From Syntrophomonas sp. (GTDB lineage: Bacteria; Bacillota; Syntrophomonadia; Syntrophomonadales; Syntrophomonadaceae): 34,374 nt of DNA. Shown here piece after piece: positions 17,587 to 27,185 of the stretch (positions within the stretch are counted from its first letter, which is position 1; every line of letters begins with the position of its first letter). The translations under genes and the position numbers were made by a program. A model generated the notes under the pieces. The model was given only the letters and a program-made list of their open reading frames with translations, did not search any database and was not told the origin of the DNA. The DNA is taken from positions 1 to 34,374 of the forward strand of contig JAENYG010000029.1 in the NCBI GenBank assembly GCA_016841875.1, written 5' to 3'.

Positions 17587-18456
17587 TCATCTGATTGTTT
17601 TGGTGAATGCCAATGCGGTGGGAGTTACAGCACAGCCACCCCGGGCTGTTTCTCTCAAATCACTCGACATCATGTTCCCTATCCGAAACATGGCGTCCAC
17701 AACTTCATCAAAAGGGATAAAACTATTGATTCCTGCCAGGGCCATATCAGCACATATAATCGCATTGGCAGTCGATGTCGCATTCCGTTTGGAACAGGGC
17801 ACTTCTACCAATCCGGCTACCGGATCACATACCAAACCCAGGAGTCCTTTGAGAGCTATCGCTGCAGCCTCCATACATACACTCGTATTCCCTCCTCCCA
17901 GGTAAGCTGCTGAGGCAGCGGCCATTGCGGAAGCTGCTCCGCATTCTGCCTGACATCCTCCTGCTGCCCCGGACAGTGTAGCATTGCTGGCTATGATCTT
18001 ACCAATCCCAGCCGCAACAAACATAGCATTTATAACTTGTTCACGGGAGTACTCCTTTTCCTCTTTTAAGGCAATAAGTATCCCCGGGAGAATACCGCTG
18101 GAACCTGCTGTAGGTGCTGCCACTATCTTTCCCATGCAGGCATTATACTCCGTGACCGCCAGAGCATAGGCAACGGCTTGGTTTATGATTTTTCCTCCCA
18201 GGCTGCCATGTTGTAAATAGGAATTCAGTTTGGCAGCGTTCCCACCTATCAAGCCGCCTATAGATTTCAAGTCTGGTTCAAGTCCTTTTTCAACCGAGTT
18301 CTCCATGATCCCAAGCCTGGAATCCATTTCGTTCCATATCTCATCCCGACTCCGGCCCCATTCCTCTTGTTCCGACAGGATAACTGCATCAGGCAGTTTA
18401 AGATTTCGTTTATCACAAATTTCCAGCAATTCCCTGGCTCGACTGAACTGATACAT
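17587..18456 (-). CDS. sdaAA: L-serine dehydratase, iron-sulfur dependent, alpha subunit
   Basis: With the beta subunit, deaminates L-serine to pyruvate and ammonia using a [4Fe-4S] cluster rather than PLP. The 289-residue protein shows APTAGSSGILPG, the cluster-region cysteines in GAAGGCQAECGAA, and CDPVAGLVEVPC. Its C-terminal AVTPTALAFT is also typical. The ATG at 18456 follows ATGGAGG. It is 26 nt downstream of sdaAB, so both are in one transcript. The enzyme is oxygen-sensitive, which suits an anaerobe. Downstream, after 275 nt, lies the large FAD/Fe-S oxidoreductase. A TAAGATG/CATCTTA inverted repeat (17486-17514) lies in that gap. Confidence 0.97.
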   Translation of the reverse strand: MYQFSRARELLEICDKRNLKLPDAVILSEQEEWGRSRDEIWNEMDSRLGIMENSVEKGLEPDLKSIGGLIGGNAAKLNSYLQHGSLGGKIINQAVAYALAVTEYNACMGKIVAAPTAGSSGILPGILIALKEEKEYSREQVINAMFVAAGIGKIIASNATLSGAAGGCQAECGAASAMAAASAAYLGGGNTSVCMEAAAIALKGLLGLVCDPVAGLVEVPCSKRNATSTANAIICADMALAGINSFIPFDEVVDAMFRIGNMMSSDLRETARGGCAVTPTALAFTKTIR

Positions 18457-18482
18457 AAACTATCCTCCATTTATACATTTTT

Positions 18483-19142
18483 TTAAACGTCCACGAACAT
18501 TATTTTTACTATTTCAGGTACCGAAGCAATTTCATCCAGCATGGATCGTGTTACTTCCTGGTCAGTCTCTATCACCATGGATGCCTCACTGCCTCTCGAT
18601 TGTCGAAACACTTTAAGAAAAGCTATATTAACCGAATGATTAGCAAATATCGAACTCACCCGTGCCACTATACCCGGCTTATCACGATGAACAGTGATTA
18701 TAGTAGGGTACTGCCCGGAAAATTCGATATGGGTATTGTTTATAGACGAAACCCTCACCTCACCTCCACCAATCGAAGCACCGGTTAGTTCGCCTGCTGA
18801 ACCATCGGCGCAGCTCATGACTATTTTTACGGTATTGGGATGAACATCTCCCAGGTCCGCAGTGTGAAAAGCAACTTCAATACCAGACTCCCGGGCATAC
18901 TTAAAAGAGTCTCGTATCCTTTCATCTGCGGCATTCATACCCAGTACGCCTCCCAGGAGAGCCCTGTCCGTCCCGTGCCCCCGGAAGGTCTCAGCAAAAG
19001 AGCCATGAAGATAAAAATCCACTATACGTATTTTGTCAGTACAAACCCGACGGGCGATATTTCCCAGTTTCGTAGCTCCTGCAGTATGTGAGCTTGATGG
19101 TCCTACCATTACCGGTCCAATAATATCAAAAATACTAACCAT
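18483..19142 (-). CDS. sdaAB: L-serine dehydratase, iron-sulfur dependent, beta subunit
   Basis: Partner of SdaAA, 219 residues. The N-terminal domain carries the conserved FDIIGPVMVGPSSSHTAGA, which binds substrate with the alpha chain. Residues about 145-219 form an ACT domain (TIITVHRDKPGIVARVSSIF), a usual place for allosteric serine sensing. The ATG at 19142 has AAGGTG upstream. It is the first gene of the sdaAB-sdaAA unit. The upstream 225 nt, shared with the divergent LCP gene, hold the dyad ATTTGCA-N4-TGCAAAT, a candidate operator. Confidence 0.97.
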   Translation of the reverse strand: MVSIFDIIGPVMVGPSSSHTAGATKLGNIARRVCTDKIRIVDFYLHGSFAETFRGHGTDRALLGGVLGMNAADERIRDSFKYARESGIEVAFHTADLGDVHPNTVKIVMSCADGSAGELTGASIGGGEVRVSSINNTHIEFSGQYPTIITVHRDKPGIVARVSSIFANHSVNIAFLKVFRQSRGSEASMVIETDQEVTRSMLDEIASVPEIVKIMFVDV

Positions 19143-19223
19143 TTTATATTCACCTTCTTTACCTGCCTTAGTAACAGCTTATAGTGTATTCTGCCCCTGC
19201 TCCATATTTTTCATTAGAAACCA

Positions 19224-19241
19224 ATTTGCATTCTTGCAAAT
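19224..19241. promoter_or_regulatory. dyad between sdaAB and the LCP gene, candidate operator
   Basis: ATTTGCA-N4-TGCAAAT, a perfect inverted repeat with 7-bp arms, in the 225-nt space between the two divergent genes. The binding protein is not recognised. It could act on either gene. Confidence 0.45.
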
Positions 19242-19367
19242 ATTTTTGACCTTAGATAGTCCACATCCTGACAATACCTTCAAATCCTTCGTCCTGCGTC
19301 TGATGGGACATTTTTTTATGTATTCCGCATAAAATTAAAACTACCAGTCTTTTTTATAGGAGATATT

Positions 19368-20261
19368 ATGGCTTTTAAATTGGACCCCCGAATTCTTTTA
19401 ACCCTGATAATCAGCCTTACTATATTCAGCGCCCAATTAGACAGCGCATTCCCTCCCAGCCTGGAAGCAAGGTTGGAAAATAATGAGATCACCAATATAC
19501 TCCTTATAGGTATAGATGCTCGGCCGGAAGAAATCAATGCTCGCAGTGATACCATCATGCTGTTAAGTATAAATAACCAGATCAAGCAGGCCGCTATTAT
19601 ATCAATACCCCGTGATACACGTATAGTGTTCCAGGGTAAAAACAGAAAGATCAACATGGTTAACCAGTTGAAGGGCCCTAATGCCTTATGCCAGGAAGTA
19701 TCCACTTTAATGGGTACCAGTGTTGAGCATTATATCCTGACCAACTTTAATAATTTCAAAAATATTATAGACCAATTGGGTGGTATATGGATTGATGTGG
19801 ATATCGATCTACATAGTCCTGCTACAGGTGTATATCTAGGTAAAGGATACCAGTGTCTGAGCGGCCAAGAAGCCTTAACCTATGTTCGCTTCCGGAGCGA
19901 CGTAGATGGCGATATCGGAAGGGCACAGCGCCAGCAGAGATTTATTGCTGCCCTGGCCGAACAGATGTTAATAAAGGAAAACCTGCCGCGCTTGCCTGGA
20001 ATCGTCATGGAAATAAAAGAAAACGTGCAAACTAATATAAGCCTGCGGGATATGGTTTACCTCGCCCGTCTGGCATCAGAGTATAAAACGGATGATCTGA
20101 TTACTCAAACTTTACCGGGATATCATTACTGGGCTCAAAACTCAGGGGCAAGTTTCTGGGAAGTTGATCGCGAAATCGCCCGGAGCGTGATCGATTCATT
20201 ATTTAACGGTCACCGATATGAAACCCGGCTTGAGGCACCACCCTGGGTAAATAGTTATTAA
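19368..20261 (+). CDS. LytR-CpsA-Psr (LCP) family cell-wall protein
   Basis: Membrane-anchored phosphotransferase thought to attach teichoic acids or other glycopolymers to peptidoglycan from undecaprenyl-phosphate-linked precursors. The 297-residue protein has a short cytosolic start, one hydrophobic anchor (about residues 9-28) and an outer LCP domain. Family hallmarks are present: NILLIGIDAR, ARSDTIMLLSIN, SIPRDTRI, and the arginine-rich VRFRSDVDGDIGRAQRQQRF. The ATG at 19368 follows AGGAGAT. It is divergent from sdaAB and convergent with a nitroreductase gene, so it is probably transcribed alone. Annotating it as a transcription regulator (LytR) would follow an outdated name. Confidence 0.94.
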   Translation: MAFKLDPRILLTLIISLTIFSAQLDSAFPPSLEARLENNEITNILLIGIDARPEEINARSDTIMLLSINNQIKQAAIISIPRDTRIVFQGKNRKINMVNQLKGPNALCQEVSTLMGTSVEHYILTNFNNFKNIIDQLGGIWIDVDIDLHSPATGVYLGKGYQCLSGQEALTYVRFRSDVDGDIGRAQRQQRFIAALAEQMLIKENLPRLPGIVMEIKENVQTNISLRDMVYLARLASEYKTDDLITQTLPGYHYWAQNSGASFWEVDREIARSVIDSLFNGHRYETRLEAPPWVNSY

Positions 20262-20329
20262 TCCATTTCGATGGTTAGAGGACAGCTTATATTACCCTGC
20301 CCTATATGTTACAATTCTTTACTTATTCA

Positions 20330-20869
20330 TTAATATTTTTCATAATGTACAAATTGATTTATTTCTTTCCTGGCCGGCTTTACTCCTGGATGGATCGGAT
20401 AACCCAGTGGTATTATCTCTACACTCTCCACTGCCTCAGGCAGTCCGAGTATTTTGTCTACTTCCTTATGGTCAAATCCTCCAACATGTACTGCCCCCAA
20501 CCCCCTGGCATGTGCGGCCAGGCAAAAACTTTGTCCGGCAATCCCCATATCAAACATATGCCAATCACCTTTTATGGTTAGGGGTGATCCCTTGATATAC
20601 CCCGAAACCCCGATGCGGGCGCAAAATACCAGCACCACCGGCGCCTCTTTCAATCCTTTAGCGGCCGGATTACCCGGGGCAAGCTGCTCGATTAATGCCT
20701 CTTTATTCTTCTTATCTTTTACTACCACTACTTCCCAGCACTGGGTATTGTGCCACGATGGAGCCCACCTGACTGCTTCCAGGAGTTCCTCCAGTATTTC
20801 GTCAGTCACATCCTGTTCAGTAAATCCCCTCACACTCCGCCGAGTTTTGATACAGGTCAAGGTATCCAT
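20330..20869 (-). CDS. nitroreductase family protein
   Basis: FMN-dependent NAD(P)H oxidoreductase of 179 residues with the usual start, CIKTRRSVRGF, whose arginines and serine contact the FMN phosphate. It also has WAPSWHNTQCW, which is near the flavin, and GLGAVHVGGF. Natural substrates of this family are mostly unknown (quinones, nitro compounds, flavin recycling). The ATG follows GGAGGG. It is downstream of the MBL-fold gene on the same strand, separated by 99 nt that contain a REP-like palindrome. It ends 68 nt from the convergent LCP gene. Confidence 0.93.
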   Translation of the reverse strand: MDTLTCIKTRRSVRGFTEQDVTDEILEELLEAVRWAPSWHNTQCWEVVVVKDKKNKEALIEQLAPGNPAAKGLKEAPVVLVFCARIGVSGYIKGSPLTIKGDWHMFDMGIAGQSFCLAAHARGLGAVHVGGFDHKEVDKILGLPEAVESVEIIPLGYPIHPGVKPARKEINQFVHYEKY

Positions 20870-20923
20870 TAATCATCCCTCCAGTTAGATTTTGTTTTAC
20901 AGCGGGGTTAAGCAGAAAGTCAG

Positions 20924-20949
20924 CTAATAAGTTAATAAGCTAATAAGTT
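20924..20949. repeat. short direct repeat, 16-nt spacing
   Basis: The 10-mer CTAATAAGTT occurs at 20924-20933 and again at 20940-20949, with AATAAG between the two. It directly abuts a REP-like palindrome and may be part of the same inserted element. Confidence 0.6.
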
Positions 20950-20962
20950 AGTGCCTGGCACC
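20945..20962. repeat. REP-like palindrome copy 1 (core GTGCCTGGCAC)
   Basis: AAGTTAGTGCCTGGCACC. It matches 15 of 18 positions with the copy at 27186-27203, and two of the three differences preserve the dyad symmetry. It is just past the stop of the MBL-fold gene. Confidence 0.65.
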
Positions 20963-20968
20963 ATTAAC

Positions 20969-21862
20969 TTACCTTTTAAGAGAAAATCTCAGGTATTCGT
21001 CTTCCATGAAAACCACTGCTTGCCCCTCATCACACATATAGGATAAAAAAGCAGAAATGCTGGCCCACAGGCGAAAATAGTGGTTGCGGTTCATGTGCCA
21101 ACCCTTTCGGCTAATAACTTCTCGCATGATTTCCTCCCGGGTTCGGGTTCTTTCCAGTATGTTTTTCAGCATATTCAGGGTATCCATCAATATTCCATAG
21201 TTTATATCTATATCTCCAGGGACATCCTCTGTTATTCCCCCGTGGGACAGATAGAAGGGCAGATGACTTTTCAAGGTGATTTTCTCAATGGTTTTCAATT
21301 GTTTACCCAGGTCGGAAACATATAAAAACGAATTAAGCTGTAATGCGGCCGGTGAAATCAGACTATCCCCCACGAACACAACTTGATCGGGAGTCATTAT
21401 CCCCATATGCCCCAGACTGTGTCCAGCCAGGTCCAATATTTCAAATTCTTCTCCATTAATAAATTGAGATCCATGGTATATTATACTGCTTACTCTGGAT
21501 GGTGCTGGCATAAGAAATTTCCCGGTCAATAATTTTACTGGATGAGATGAATACATGCTGTAAGGAGTTAGAATGGGATGGTTGATAAAGGCGGCCTCCA
21601 TTTCCGAGGCTAATATCTGGCAGTGGCTCTCCTTCTGCATATATTGATTGCCGCCGCAATGGTCGGCATGGGCATGGGTATTAAATATTCCCCATACCCC
21701 CCAGCCTTGTTGTTCTAATATCTGCAAAGCTTCTGCGGCCCGGGCCTGGTTAGGGCCGCTGTCAATCAGCAGACAGCTTCTATCTTCAAACAGGTACAGC
21801 CCTATAGCGGCTGAATTACTCTCCAGGGCATAGGTGCTGCCAGTTATGTGCCGCAGTTCCAT
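20969..21862 (-). CDS. metallo-beta-lactamase-fold hydrolase
   Basis: Probable zinc hydrolase of 297 residues with the canonical metal site HAHADH (in THAHADHCGG, H63-H68), a later GHSLGHM histidine, and FVGDS supplying the bridging aspartate. The last 80 or so residues form an extra helical region of the kind found in MBL proteins related to glyoxalase II. The exact substrate is unknown; a thioester or lactone is possible. I start at the ATG at 21862, which has GGAGG 7 nt upstream. An ATG two codons earlier would be only 1 nt from that site. It follows lplA by 48 nt and may belong to the glycine cleavage operon. A thioesterase acting on lipoyl or acyl adducts would fit, but that is speculation. 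Confidence 0.9.
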   Translation of the reverse strand: MELRHITGSTYALESNSAAIGLYLFEDRSCLLIDSGPNQARAAEALQILEQQGWGVWGIFNTHAHADHCGGNQYMQKESHCQILASEMEAAFINHPILTPYSMYSSHPVKLLTGKFLMPAPSRVSSIIYHGSQFINGEEFEILDLAGHSLGHMGIMTPDQVVFVGDSLISPAALQLNSFLYVSDLGKQLKTIEKITLKSHLPFYLSHGGITEDVPGDIDINYGILMDTLNMLKNILERTRTREEIMREVISRKGWHMNRNHYFRLWASISAFLSYMCDEGQAVVFMEDEYLRFSLKR

Positions 21863-21910
21863 TATCATCCCTCCGGATATCCCTTTCTCTCACCATAATA
21901 TACCAAATTA

Positions 21911-22897
21911 TTACCTGCACAGCAGATCTGTGAATTCTTTTTTATTAGTGTGAGGAAGATATTTTTCCAGGTCCAATTGCTCCAGGCATTTTTTGATGTC
22001 CTCTTCTTGATACACTTCACCAATCAATGTCTTTTCCAATTCTTCAATATCACCACCTGCAAAGTAATCGCCATATATTCGGCATCCACTTATCAGGCCG
22101 CGTTTAATATCAAGCCGGATATCGATATTGCCCCACGGATAGGGGTGGGTTTTCCTGACATTATAAGCTGGCGATTTTCCGTAGTTCCACGCCCAAGCAG
22201 AATATTTATTATCCCTCAAATCGTTTACTGCATGCAGATCGCTATCTGTGAGCTGATAGCTATGGTTACTATCCTCCGCCCGCAGCACTTCTTCGGCTAG
22301 TATCTGCTTGAACTCCTCCACGCTGACCGGGATCGACAAGTGTTCACTGATATTGGTAACCCTGCTCCGCACCGACTTTATTCCCTTGGAAGATATTTTT
22401 TCGGTACTGGGATTTAATGCCTCAGCCATATCCTCCAATCTGGAATCAAATAAGATAGTGCCATGATGCAAAAGCCGGTCTCTAAACTTAAACTGGGCAT
22501 TGCCAGAAAACTTCCTGCCTTTAATGGTAATATCGTTCCTCCCGTTATTTTCAGCCTTAATCCCTATCCTTTTAAGCGCCGTTATTACCGGGCGGGTGAA
22601 TTTCTCAAAGTTAGCAAAATCGTTATTTTCGTCTACTACTACAGTAAAATTAAGATTACCCAGGTCGTGGTAAACAGCACCTCCTCCGGACATTCTCCGC
22701 ACCACTTGTATGCCCTTTTCCTCCAGGTAGGCCTGGTTTATTTCTTCAATAGTATTCTGGTTTCTTCCTATGATAACCGCAGGCTGATTCTGCCATAGTA
22801 TGAAATAGCTCTGGCTGCCTGGCCAGTTTTTTACCGCATACTCCTCCAGAGCCAGGTTAAAGCAGGGGTCGTGGGAGCTATTGGTAATTTCTATCAT
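21911..22897 (-). CDS. lplA: lipoate-protein ligase A
   Basis: Activates free lipoate with ATP and attaches it to a lysine of a carrier protein, here most likely GcvH of the same cluster. The 328-residue protein has the family motif RRMSGGGAVYHD (67-78) and the catalytic lysine region KGRKFSGNAQ (K129), followed by HHGTILFD. The C-terminal accessory domain is present, so both activation and transfer should be possible. The ATG follows GGAGGTGA 9 nt upstream. It lies 93 nt after lpd, with a strong hairpin between, so its level may be set lower than the upstream genes. Having it in the operon suggests lipoate salvage; no lipA or lipB is in the window. Confidence 0.95.
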   Translation of the reverse strand: MIEITNSSHDPCFNLALEEYAVKNWPGSQSYFILWQNQPAVIIGRNQNTIEEINQAYLEEKGIQVVRRMSGGGAVYHDLGNLNFTVVVDENNDFANFEKFTRPVITALKRIGIKAENNGRNDITIKGRKFSGNAQFKFRDRLLHHGTILFDSRLEDMAEALNPSTEKISSKGIKSVRSRVTNISEHLSIPVSVEEFKQILAEEVLRAEDSNHSYQLTDSDLHAVNDLRDNKYSAWAWNYGKSPAYNVRKTHPYPWGNIDIRLDIKRGLISGCRIYGDYFAGGDIEELEKTLIGEVYQEEDIKKCLEQLDLEKYLPHTNKKEFTDLLCR

Positions 22898-22930
22898 CCC
22901 GGCAACTCACCTCCGTAAGCCGAGTATAAA

Positions 22931-22964
22931 CAGCGGGGATACTGGAATTCCAGTATCCCCGCTG
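22931..22964 (-). terminator. strong hairpin between lpd and lplA
   Basis: Perfect 15-bp stem (22931-22945 with 22950-22964) around the tetraloop AATT. On the minus strand it is followed by TTTATACT, a weak U-tract. It may partly end gcv transcription or protect the 3' end of the lpd message, since a complete lplA gene with a ribosome site follows. Confidence 0.7.
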
Positions 22965-22990
22965 GCCATATATATCAGAGGGGGACGGCT

Positions 22991-24373
22991 CTAGCGCCCA
23001 GATGGAGCTAGATGAACAGCTTTTCCCTGAACATCGAGTACTGCTTCCATTACCGCTTCACTCAAGGTAGGATGAGGATGAATGGTCCCAGGTATTTCGG
23101 TCACTTTCATCCGATTTTTAACCATCATAGTTCCTTCTGTTATTAAGTCACTGGCATGAGGGCCGATGATGTGTACTCCAATAATCACCTCATCCTGGTC
23201 GGCCAGAACTTTTACCATACCATCGCTTTCTCCCATAGTTAAGGCCTTGCCATTAGCAGCAAACTGGAATTTTCCGGTCCGGTATTCGATTCCCTGTGCC
23301 CGTGCTTCCTCTTCGCTCATACCCACACTGGCAATTTCAGGTATGGTAAAAACACATCCGGGTACCGCATGATAATGAACCCGGGTATTCTGTCCGGCCA
23401 TATTTTCGACTGCAGCCATACCCTCTTCTGATGCGGCATGAGCCAGCATATAGCCTCCAATTACATCGCCGATAGCATATATGCCCTCTATATTAGTTGA
23501 AAAGCTGCTGTCAACTTTAATAAAACCTGATTCATCCAGGTCTATCCCCAACTTTTCCAAACCCAAACCCTCGTTGTACGGTTTCCGGCCTCCAGCCACC
23601 AATATGATGTCGGCCTGAGCTTCAATAAGTCCTTTTTTCCCCCGGGCGGTGATCTTCAAGACATCGTTATCCGCTTCAATTTTTTCTGCTGAGGCAGAAA
23701 TGTTAACGGATATATGCTGTTTTTTGAGAAATACCAGCATGCGTTTGCCCAGTTCGTTATCGAAAGTATTCAACAGGTAAGGCATATATTCGAATACGCT
23801 GACCTGACTGCCCAGGGAATTAAATATGCAGGCAAACTCCAGTCCGATAACTCCTCCCCCGATAATTACCAGTTTATCAGGCACCTGATCTATTTCCAAC
23901 ATCTGATCGCTGTTTAGTACTCCCGGTAAATCTATCCCGGCAATGGGCAGGGAAGCCGGAACTGAACCGGTAGCCAGCAGAAGGTTTCTGCCCTGAATAC
24001 ATTCACCGTTGACCAGTACCGTGGTTTTATCCAATAAAGCCGCTTCTCCTTTTATCCTTTCGACCCCATTGGCCTGCAACAGTTTTTCTATGCCCATAGT
24101 TAAACTTTGGACGATTTTATTTTTTCGCTCCTTAGCCCCGGCCATATCAAATAATATATTATCTGCCTGTATGTTAAATTCACTGCTGCTCTTTATGTCC
24201 CTCATGGCCAGAGCATTCCGATAATATGCTTTAGTAGGAATACAGCCCCGATTCAAACAGACCCCACCCACGGTGTCCTTTTCAATCAGAACCACACTCA
24301 TTCCCAGCTGACGAGCCCGGATGGCAGCTACGTAGCCACCTGGACCTCCACCTATTATAATCAAGTCTTTCAT
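22991..24373 (-). CDS. lpd: dihydrolipoamide dehydrogenase (glycine cleavage L-protein)
   Basis: Reoxidises dihydrolipoyl-GcvH with NAD+. It is an FAD disulfide oxidoreductase of 460 residues. Motifs: FAD-binding GGGPGG (8-13), the active disulfide in GGVCLNRGC (C39, C44), the NAD-binding GGGVIGLEFA, AIGDVIG, and the C-terminal HPHPTLSEA that provides the catalytic His-Glu pair. I take the ATG at 24371-24373, with GGGAGGC 9 nt upstream and 2 nt after the gcvPB stop. A longer GTG frame begins inside gcvPB. Its place directly after gcvPB assigns it to the glycine cleavage system rather than a 2-oxoacid dehydrogenase. Confidence 0.97.
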   Translation of the reverse strand: MKDLIIIGGGPGGYVAAIRARQLGMSVVLIEKDTVGGVCLNRGCIPTKAYYRNALAMRDIKSSSEFNIQADNILFDMAGAKERKNKIVQSLTMGIEKLLQANGVERIKGEAALLDKTTVLVNGECIQGRNLLLATGSVPASLPIAGIDLPGVLNSDQMLEIDQVPDKLVIIGGGVIGLEFACIFNSLGSQVSVFEYMPYLLNTFDNELGKRMLVFLKKQHISVNISASAEKIEADNDVLKITARGKKGLIEAQADIILVAGGRKPYNEGLGLEKLGIDLDESGFIKVDSSFSTNIEGIYAIGDVIGGYMLAHAASEEGMAAVENMAGQNTRVHYHAVPGCVFTIPEIASVGMSEEEARAQGIEYRTGKFQFAANGKALTMGESDGMVKVLADQDEVIIGVHIIGPHASDLITEGTMMVKNRMKVTEIPGTIHPHPTLSEAVMEAVLDVQGKAVHLAPSGR

Positions 24374-24375
24374 GA

Positions 24376-25824
24376 TCAAGGGGCCTCCCACTTAATCACT
24401 GGTTTACGGGCCGCGGTCACCTCATCAACTCGTCTGATCACTGCATTATGGGGCGCATTGATGACTAATTCCGGCTCTTCTGCCGCTTCTCGGGCGATAG
24501 ATCGCATAGCCTGAACAAAGTCATCCAGACGCTCTTTGCTTTCGGTTTCAGTAGGCTCAATCATTATGGCTTCACTTACGATCAACGGGAAATATACTGT
24601 GGGTGGATGATACCCGTAATCGATCAGACGTTTAGCGATATCCATGGTAGAAATACCATTCTGGTCAGCCTGTCTTTTGGAATTGGTTACAAATTCATGC
24701 TTGCACAGCCGGTCCAGGGGGATATTATAACTATCCCGGAGTTGATGGCGCAGGTAATTCGCATTTAACACCGCATGTTCACAGACTTCTTTTATCCCCT
24801 CCGCTCCCAATGCTTTGATATACACGTAGGCTTTGACAATAACTCCAAAATTTCCGTAGAAGTTCTTCACCTTGCCGATGGACAGGGGCATATCATAATC
24901 AAACCCATAGCTATCGCCTTTTTTAACGGCTACTGGCTTAGGCAAAAAGTCGAGCAGTATCGATTTAACTCCAACCGGTCCTGATCCTGGTCCTCCAGCA
25001 CCATGGGGAGTACCAAAGGTTTTGTGCAGGTTCACATGTATGACATCAAATCCCATATCTCCTGGTCGTGCAATTCCGATAATACCGTTCAGATTAGCTC
25101 CATCATAGTAGAGCAGTCCTCCACCTTCATGTACTATGGCTGCAATTTCCTGGATTTCTTCCTCAAATAGCCCCAGGGTGTTGGGATTGGTAAGCATCAA
25201 TCCGGCTACCTGCTCATCCATTTTTGCCCGCAGATCATCCAGGTCAACCAGGCCGCGATCGTTTGATTTTACTTCGATGACATCAAACCCTACCATATTA
25301 GCCGTAGCCGGGTTAGTGCCATGAGCCGAGTCAGGTACCATCATTTTGGTTCTCTGTTGATCCTGACGGTTCAGATGATAGGCTTTGATGGTCATAACAC
25401 CGACCATTTCTCCATGGGCTCCGGCCGCCGGCTGAAGTGAAAATCCATCCATCCCGGTTATCTCTGACAGCATCTCCTGCATCTCATAATATATTTGCAG
25501 AGCACCCTGGATGGTATCTTCTGCCTGGTAAGGATGAAGTCCAGCCAATCCTGGCAATCTGGCTGCCCACTCATTTATCTTGGGATTATATTTCATAGTA
25601 CAGGAACCGAGCGGATAGAACCCACTATCTACACCATAGGCACGGGTAGACAGCTCGGTAAAATGCCGTACTGCTTCTACTTCACTGACTTCCGGCAGAG
25701 CTGTTTCCTGGTCCCGCAGAAATTGCTTAGGAATGCTATCCAGATTTGCTGCTGGTATTGCCAGCGGAGGTAGGACAAAAGGATTGCTATCTGGGACATG
25801 CTTTTCGAAAATAAGTTTACTCAT
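24376..25824 (-). CDS. gcvPB: glycine dehydrogenase (decarboxylating) subunit 2
   Basis: PLP-bearing half of the split P-protein. With GcvPA it decarboxylates glycine and loads aminomethyl onto lipoyl-GcvH. The protein has 482 residues. The PLP lysine is K268 in [16 protein letters not shown], a glycine-rich block typical of the family. [11 protein letters not shown], near residue 75, is also conserved. The ATG at 25824 is 1 nt after the gcvPA stop, indicating translational coupling. Splitting P into two subunits is normal in Firmicutes and archaea. Confidence 0.98.
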   Translation of the reverse strand: MSKLIFEKHVPDSNPFVLPPLAIPAANLDSIPKQFLRDQETALPEVSEVEAVRHFTELSTRAYGVDSGFYPLGSCTMKYNPKINEWAARLPGLAGLHPYQAEDTIQGALQIYYEMQEMLSEITGMDGFSLQPAAGAHGEMVGVMTIKAYHLNRQDQQRTKMMVPDSAHGTNPATANMVGFDVIEVKSNDRGLVDLDDLRAKMDEQVAGLMLTNPNTLGLFEEEIQEIAAIVHEGGGLLYYDGANLNGIIGIARPGDMGFDVIHVNLHKTFGTPHGAGGPGSGPVGVKSILLDFLPKPVAVKKGDSYGFDYDMPLSIGKVKNFYGNFGVIVKAYVYIKALGAEGIKEVCEHAVLNANYLRHQLRDSYNIPLDRLCKHEFVTNSKRQADQNGISTMDIAKRLIDYGYHPPTVYFPLIVSEAIMIEPTETESKERLDDFVQAMRSIAREAAEEPELVINAPHNAVIRRVDEVTAARKPVIKWEAP

Positions 25825-25825
25825 C

Positions 25826-27139
25826 CTATTTCCCTCCTAACACTGCGGTCAGCTGGTCAATCTCTTCTTTGGTCCTCTTCTCAGTAAAGGCCAGCAGCAA
25901 AGCATCATCCAGTTCATATCCACCTATAATGCCATTTTCAAGTAATTTTCGATTAGCGGCAGCAGGATCATCGACTTTAATGGCAAATTCCATAAAATAA
26001 GGCTGCTTATATTTTAATTCCATTCCCGCCCTTTCTAATTGCTGTTGGGCATATAATGCCAGCTGGTGGCAGCGAGTTGCTATGTTTTTCAGGCCCTTTT
26101 CACCCACAAAAGTCAAGTACATACTGGCAGCCAGGGCACACAAAGCTTCATTGGAGCAGATATTGGATCCCGCTTTTTCACGTCGGATATGCTGTTCTCG
26201 GGCCTGCAGGGTTAATACATAAGCCCTCTTGCCATCCAGATCGCTGGTTTGTCCAACTATCCGACCTGGAATTTTACGCATTAGAGCCTTCCGGGCGGCA
26301 AAAAATCCCAGGTATGGTCCTCCCAGACTCAGACTGTTTCCCAGCGGCTGACCTTCCCCCACGGCAATATCCGCCCCCCATTCGGCGGGAGACTTTAATA
26401 AAGCCAGTGAAATAGGTTCCACGGCCATAATAAACATACCCTTGTTTTCGTGAACAGCCTTTTCTAAGGCTTCAGCATCTTCCAATATGCCATAAAAATT
26501 GGGCTGTTGAATGACAGCACAGGCAGTTTGGCTATCAACCGCCTGGATCATAGCATCAATATCTGCTGCACCTTCTTGACCCGGTACCATCACTACTTCC
26601 ATGTTCCCTGAAAGGGAGTAAGCCTTTAATATATCCAGGTATTCAGGATGAACCGTATCCGAAACTATAACCTTTTTTCGGCCTTTACTGCTGGCACAGG
26701 CCAGGTTACAGGCTTCAGCCAGGGCGCTTCCCCCATCATACATGGAAGCATTAGACACATCCATTCCAGTAAGTTTGCATATCATGGTCTGGTACTCAAA
26801 AATAGACTGCAAAATGCCCTGACTCATTTCAGGCTGGTAGGGTGTGTAAGCGGTGTAAAATTCAGAACGCAGCAGCAGCTGTTCCAGTGCTGCTGGTATG
26901 TAATGATCATAAGCGCCGGCTCCCAGGAAACATGGATGATCTTCAGCATTAACATTCCTGGCGGCCAGATCTTTCATTCTGCGGCGAAGCTCCATTTCGC
27001 CCATTCCTTCAGGAAGATTCAAAGCATTTTGAACCTTAACTTCAGCTTCAAGGTCGCTGAACAACTCATCCAAACCTTTCAGCCCTATCGTCTGAAGCAT
27101 TTCCTTTACTACGGATGGCGGATTTGGAGTATACTTCAC
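25826..27139 (-). CDS. gcvPA: glycine dehydrogenase (decarboxylating) subunit 1
   Basis: Non-PLP half of the split P-protein, 437 residues, required for the dimer's active site. It begins with the family-typical MLQTIG..LDELF segment. It carries [14 protein letters not shown] and [20 protein letters not shown], both strongly conserved. The start is GTG (CAC at 27137-27139) behind GGAGGG at good spacing. It is preceded by a 76-nt gap after gcvH that contains a REP-like palindrome, and is coupled to gcvPB by a 1-nt gap. Confidence 0.98.
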   Translation of the reverse strand: MKYTPNPPSVVKEMLQTIGLKGLDELFSDLEAEVKVQNALNLPEGMGEMELRRRMKDLAARNVNAEDHPCFLGAGAYDHYIPAALEQLLLRSEFYTAYTPYQPEMSQGILQSIFEYQTMICKLTGMDVSNASMYDGGSALAEACNLACASSKGRKKVIVSDTVHPEYLDILKAYSLSGNMEVVMVPGQEGAADIDAMIQAVDSQTACAVIQQPNFYGILEDAEALEKAVHENKGMFIMAVEPISLALLKSPAEWGADIAVGEGQPLGNSLSLGGPYLGFFAARKALMRKIPGRIVGQTSDLDGKRAYVLTLQAREQHIRREKAGSNICSNEALCALAASMYLTFVGEKGLKNIATRCHQLALYAQQQLERAGMELKYKQPYFMEFAIKVDDPAAANRKLLENGIIGGYELDDALLLAFTEKRTKEEIDQLTAVLGGK

Positions 27140-27185
27140 GGCACTCCCTCCTTATAAAGATTTTCCCATTTCAGCATAAGTTCGC

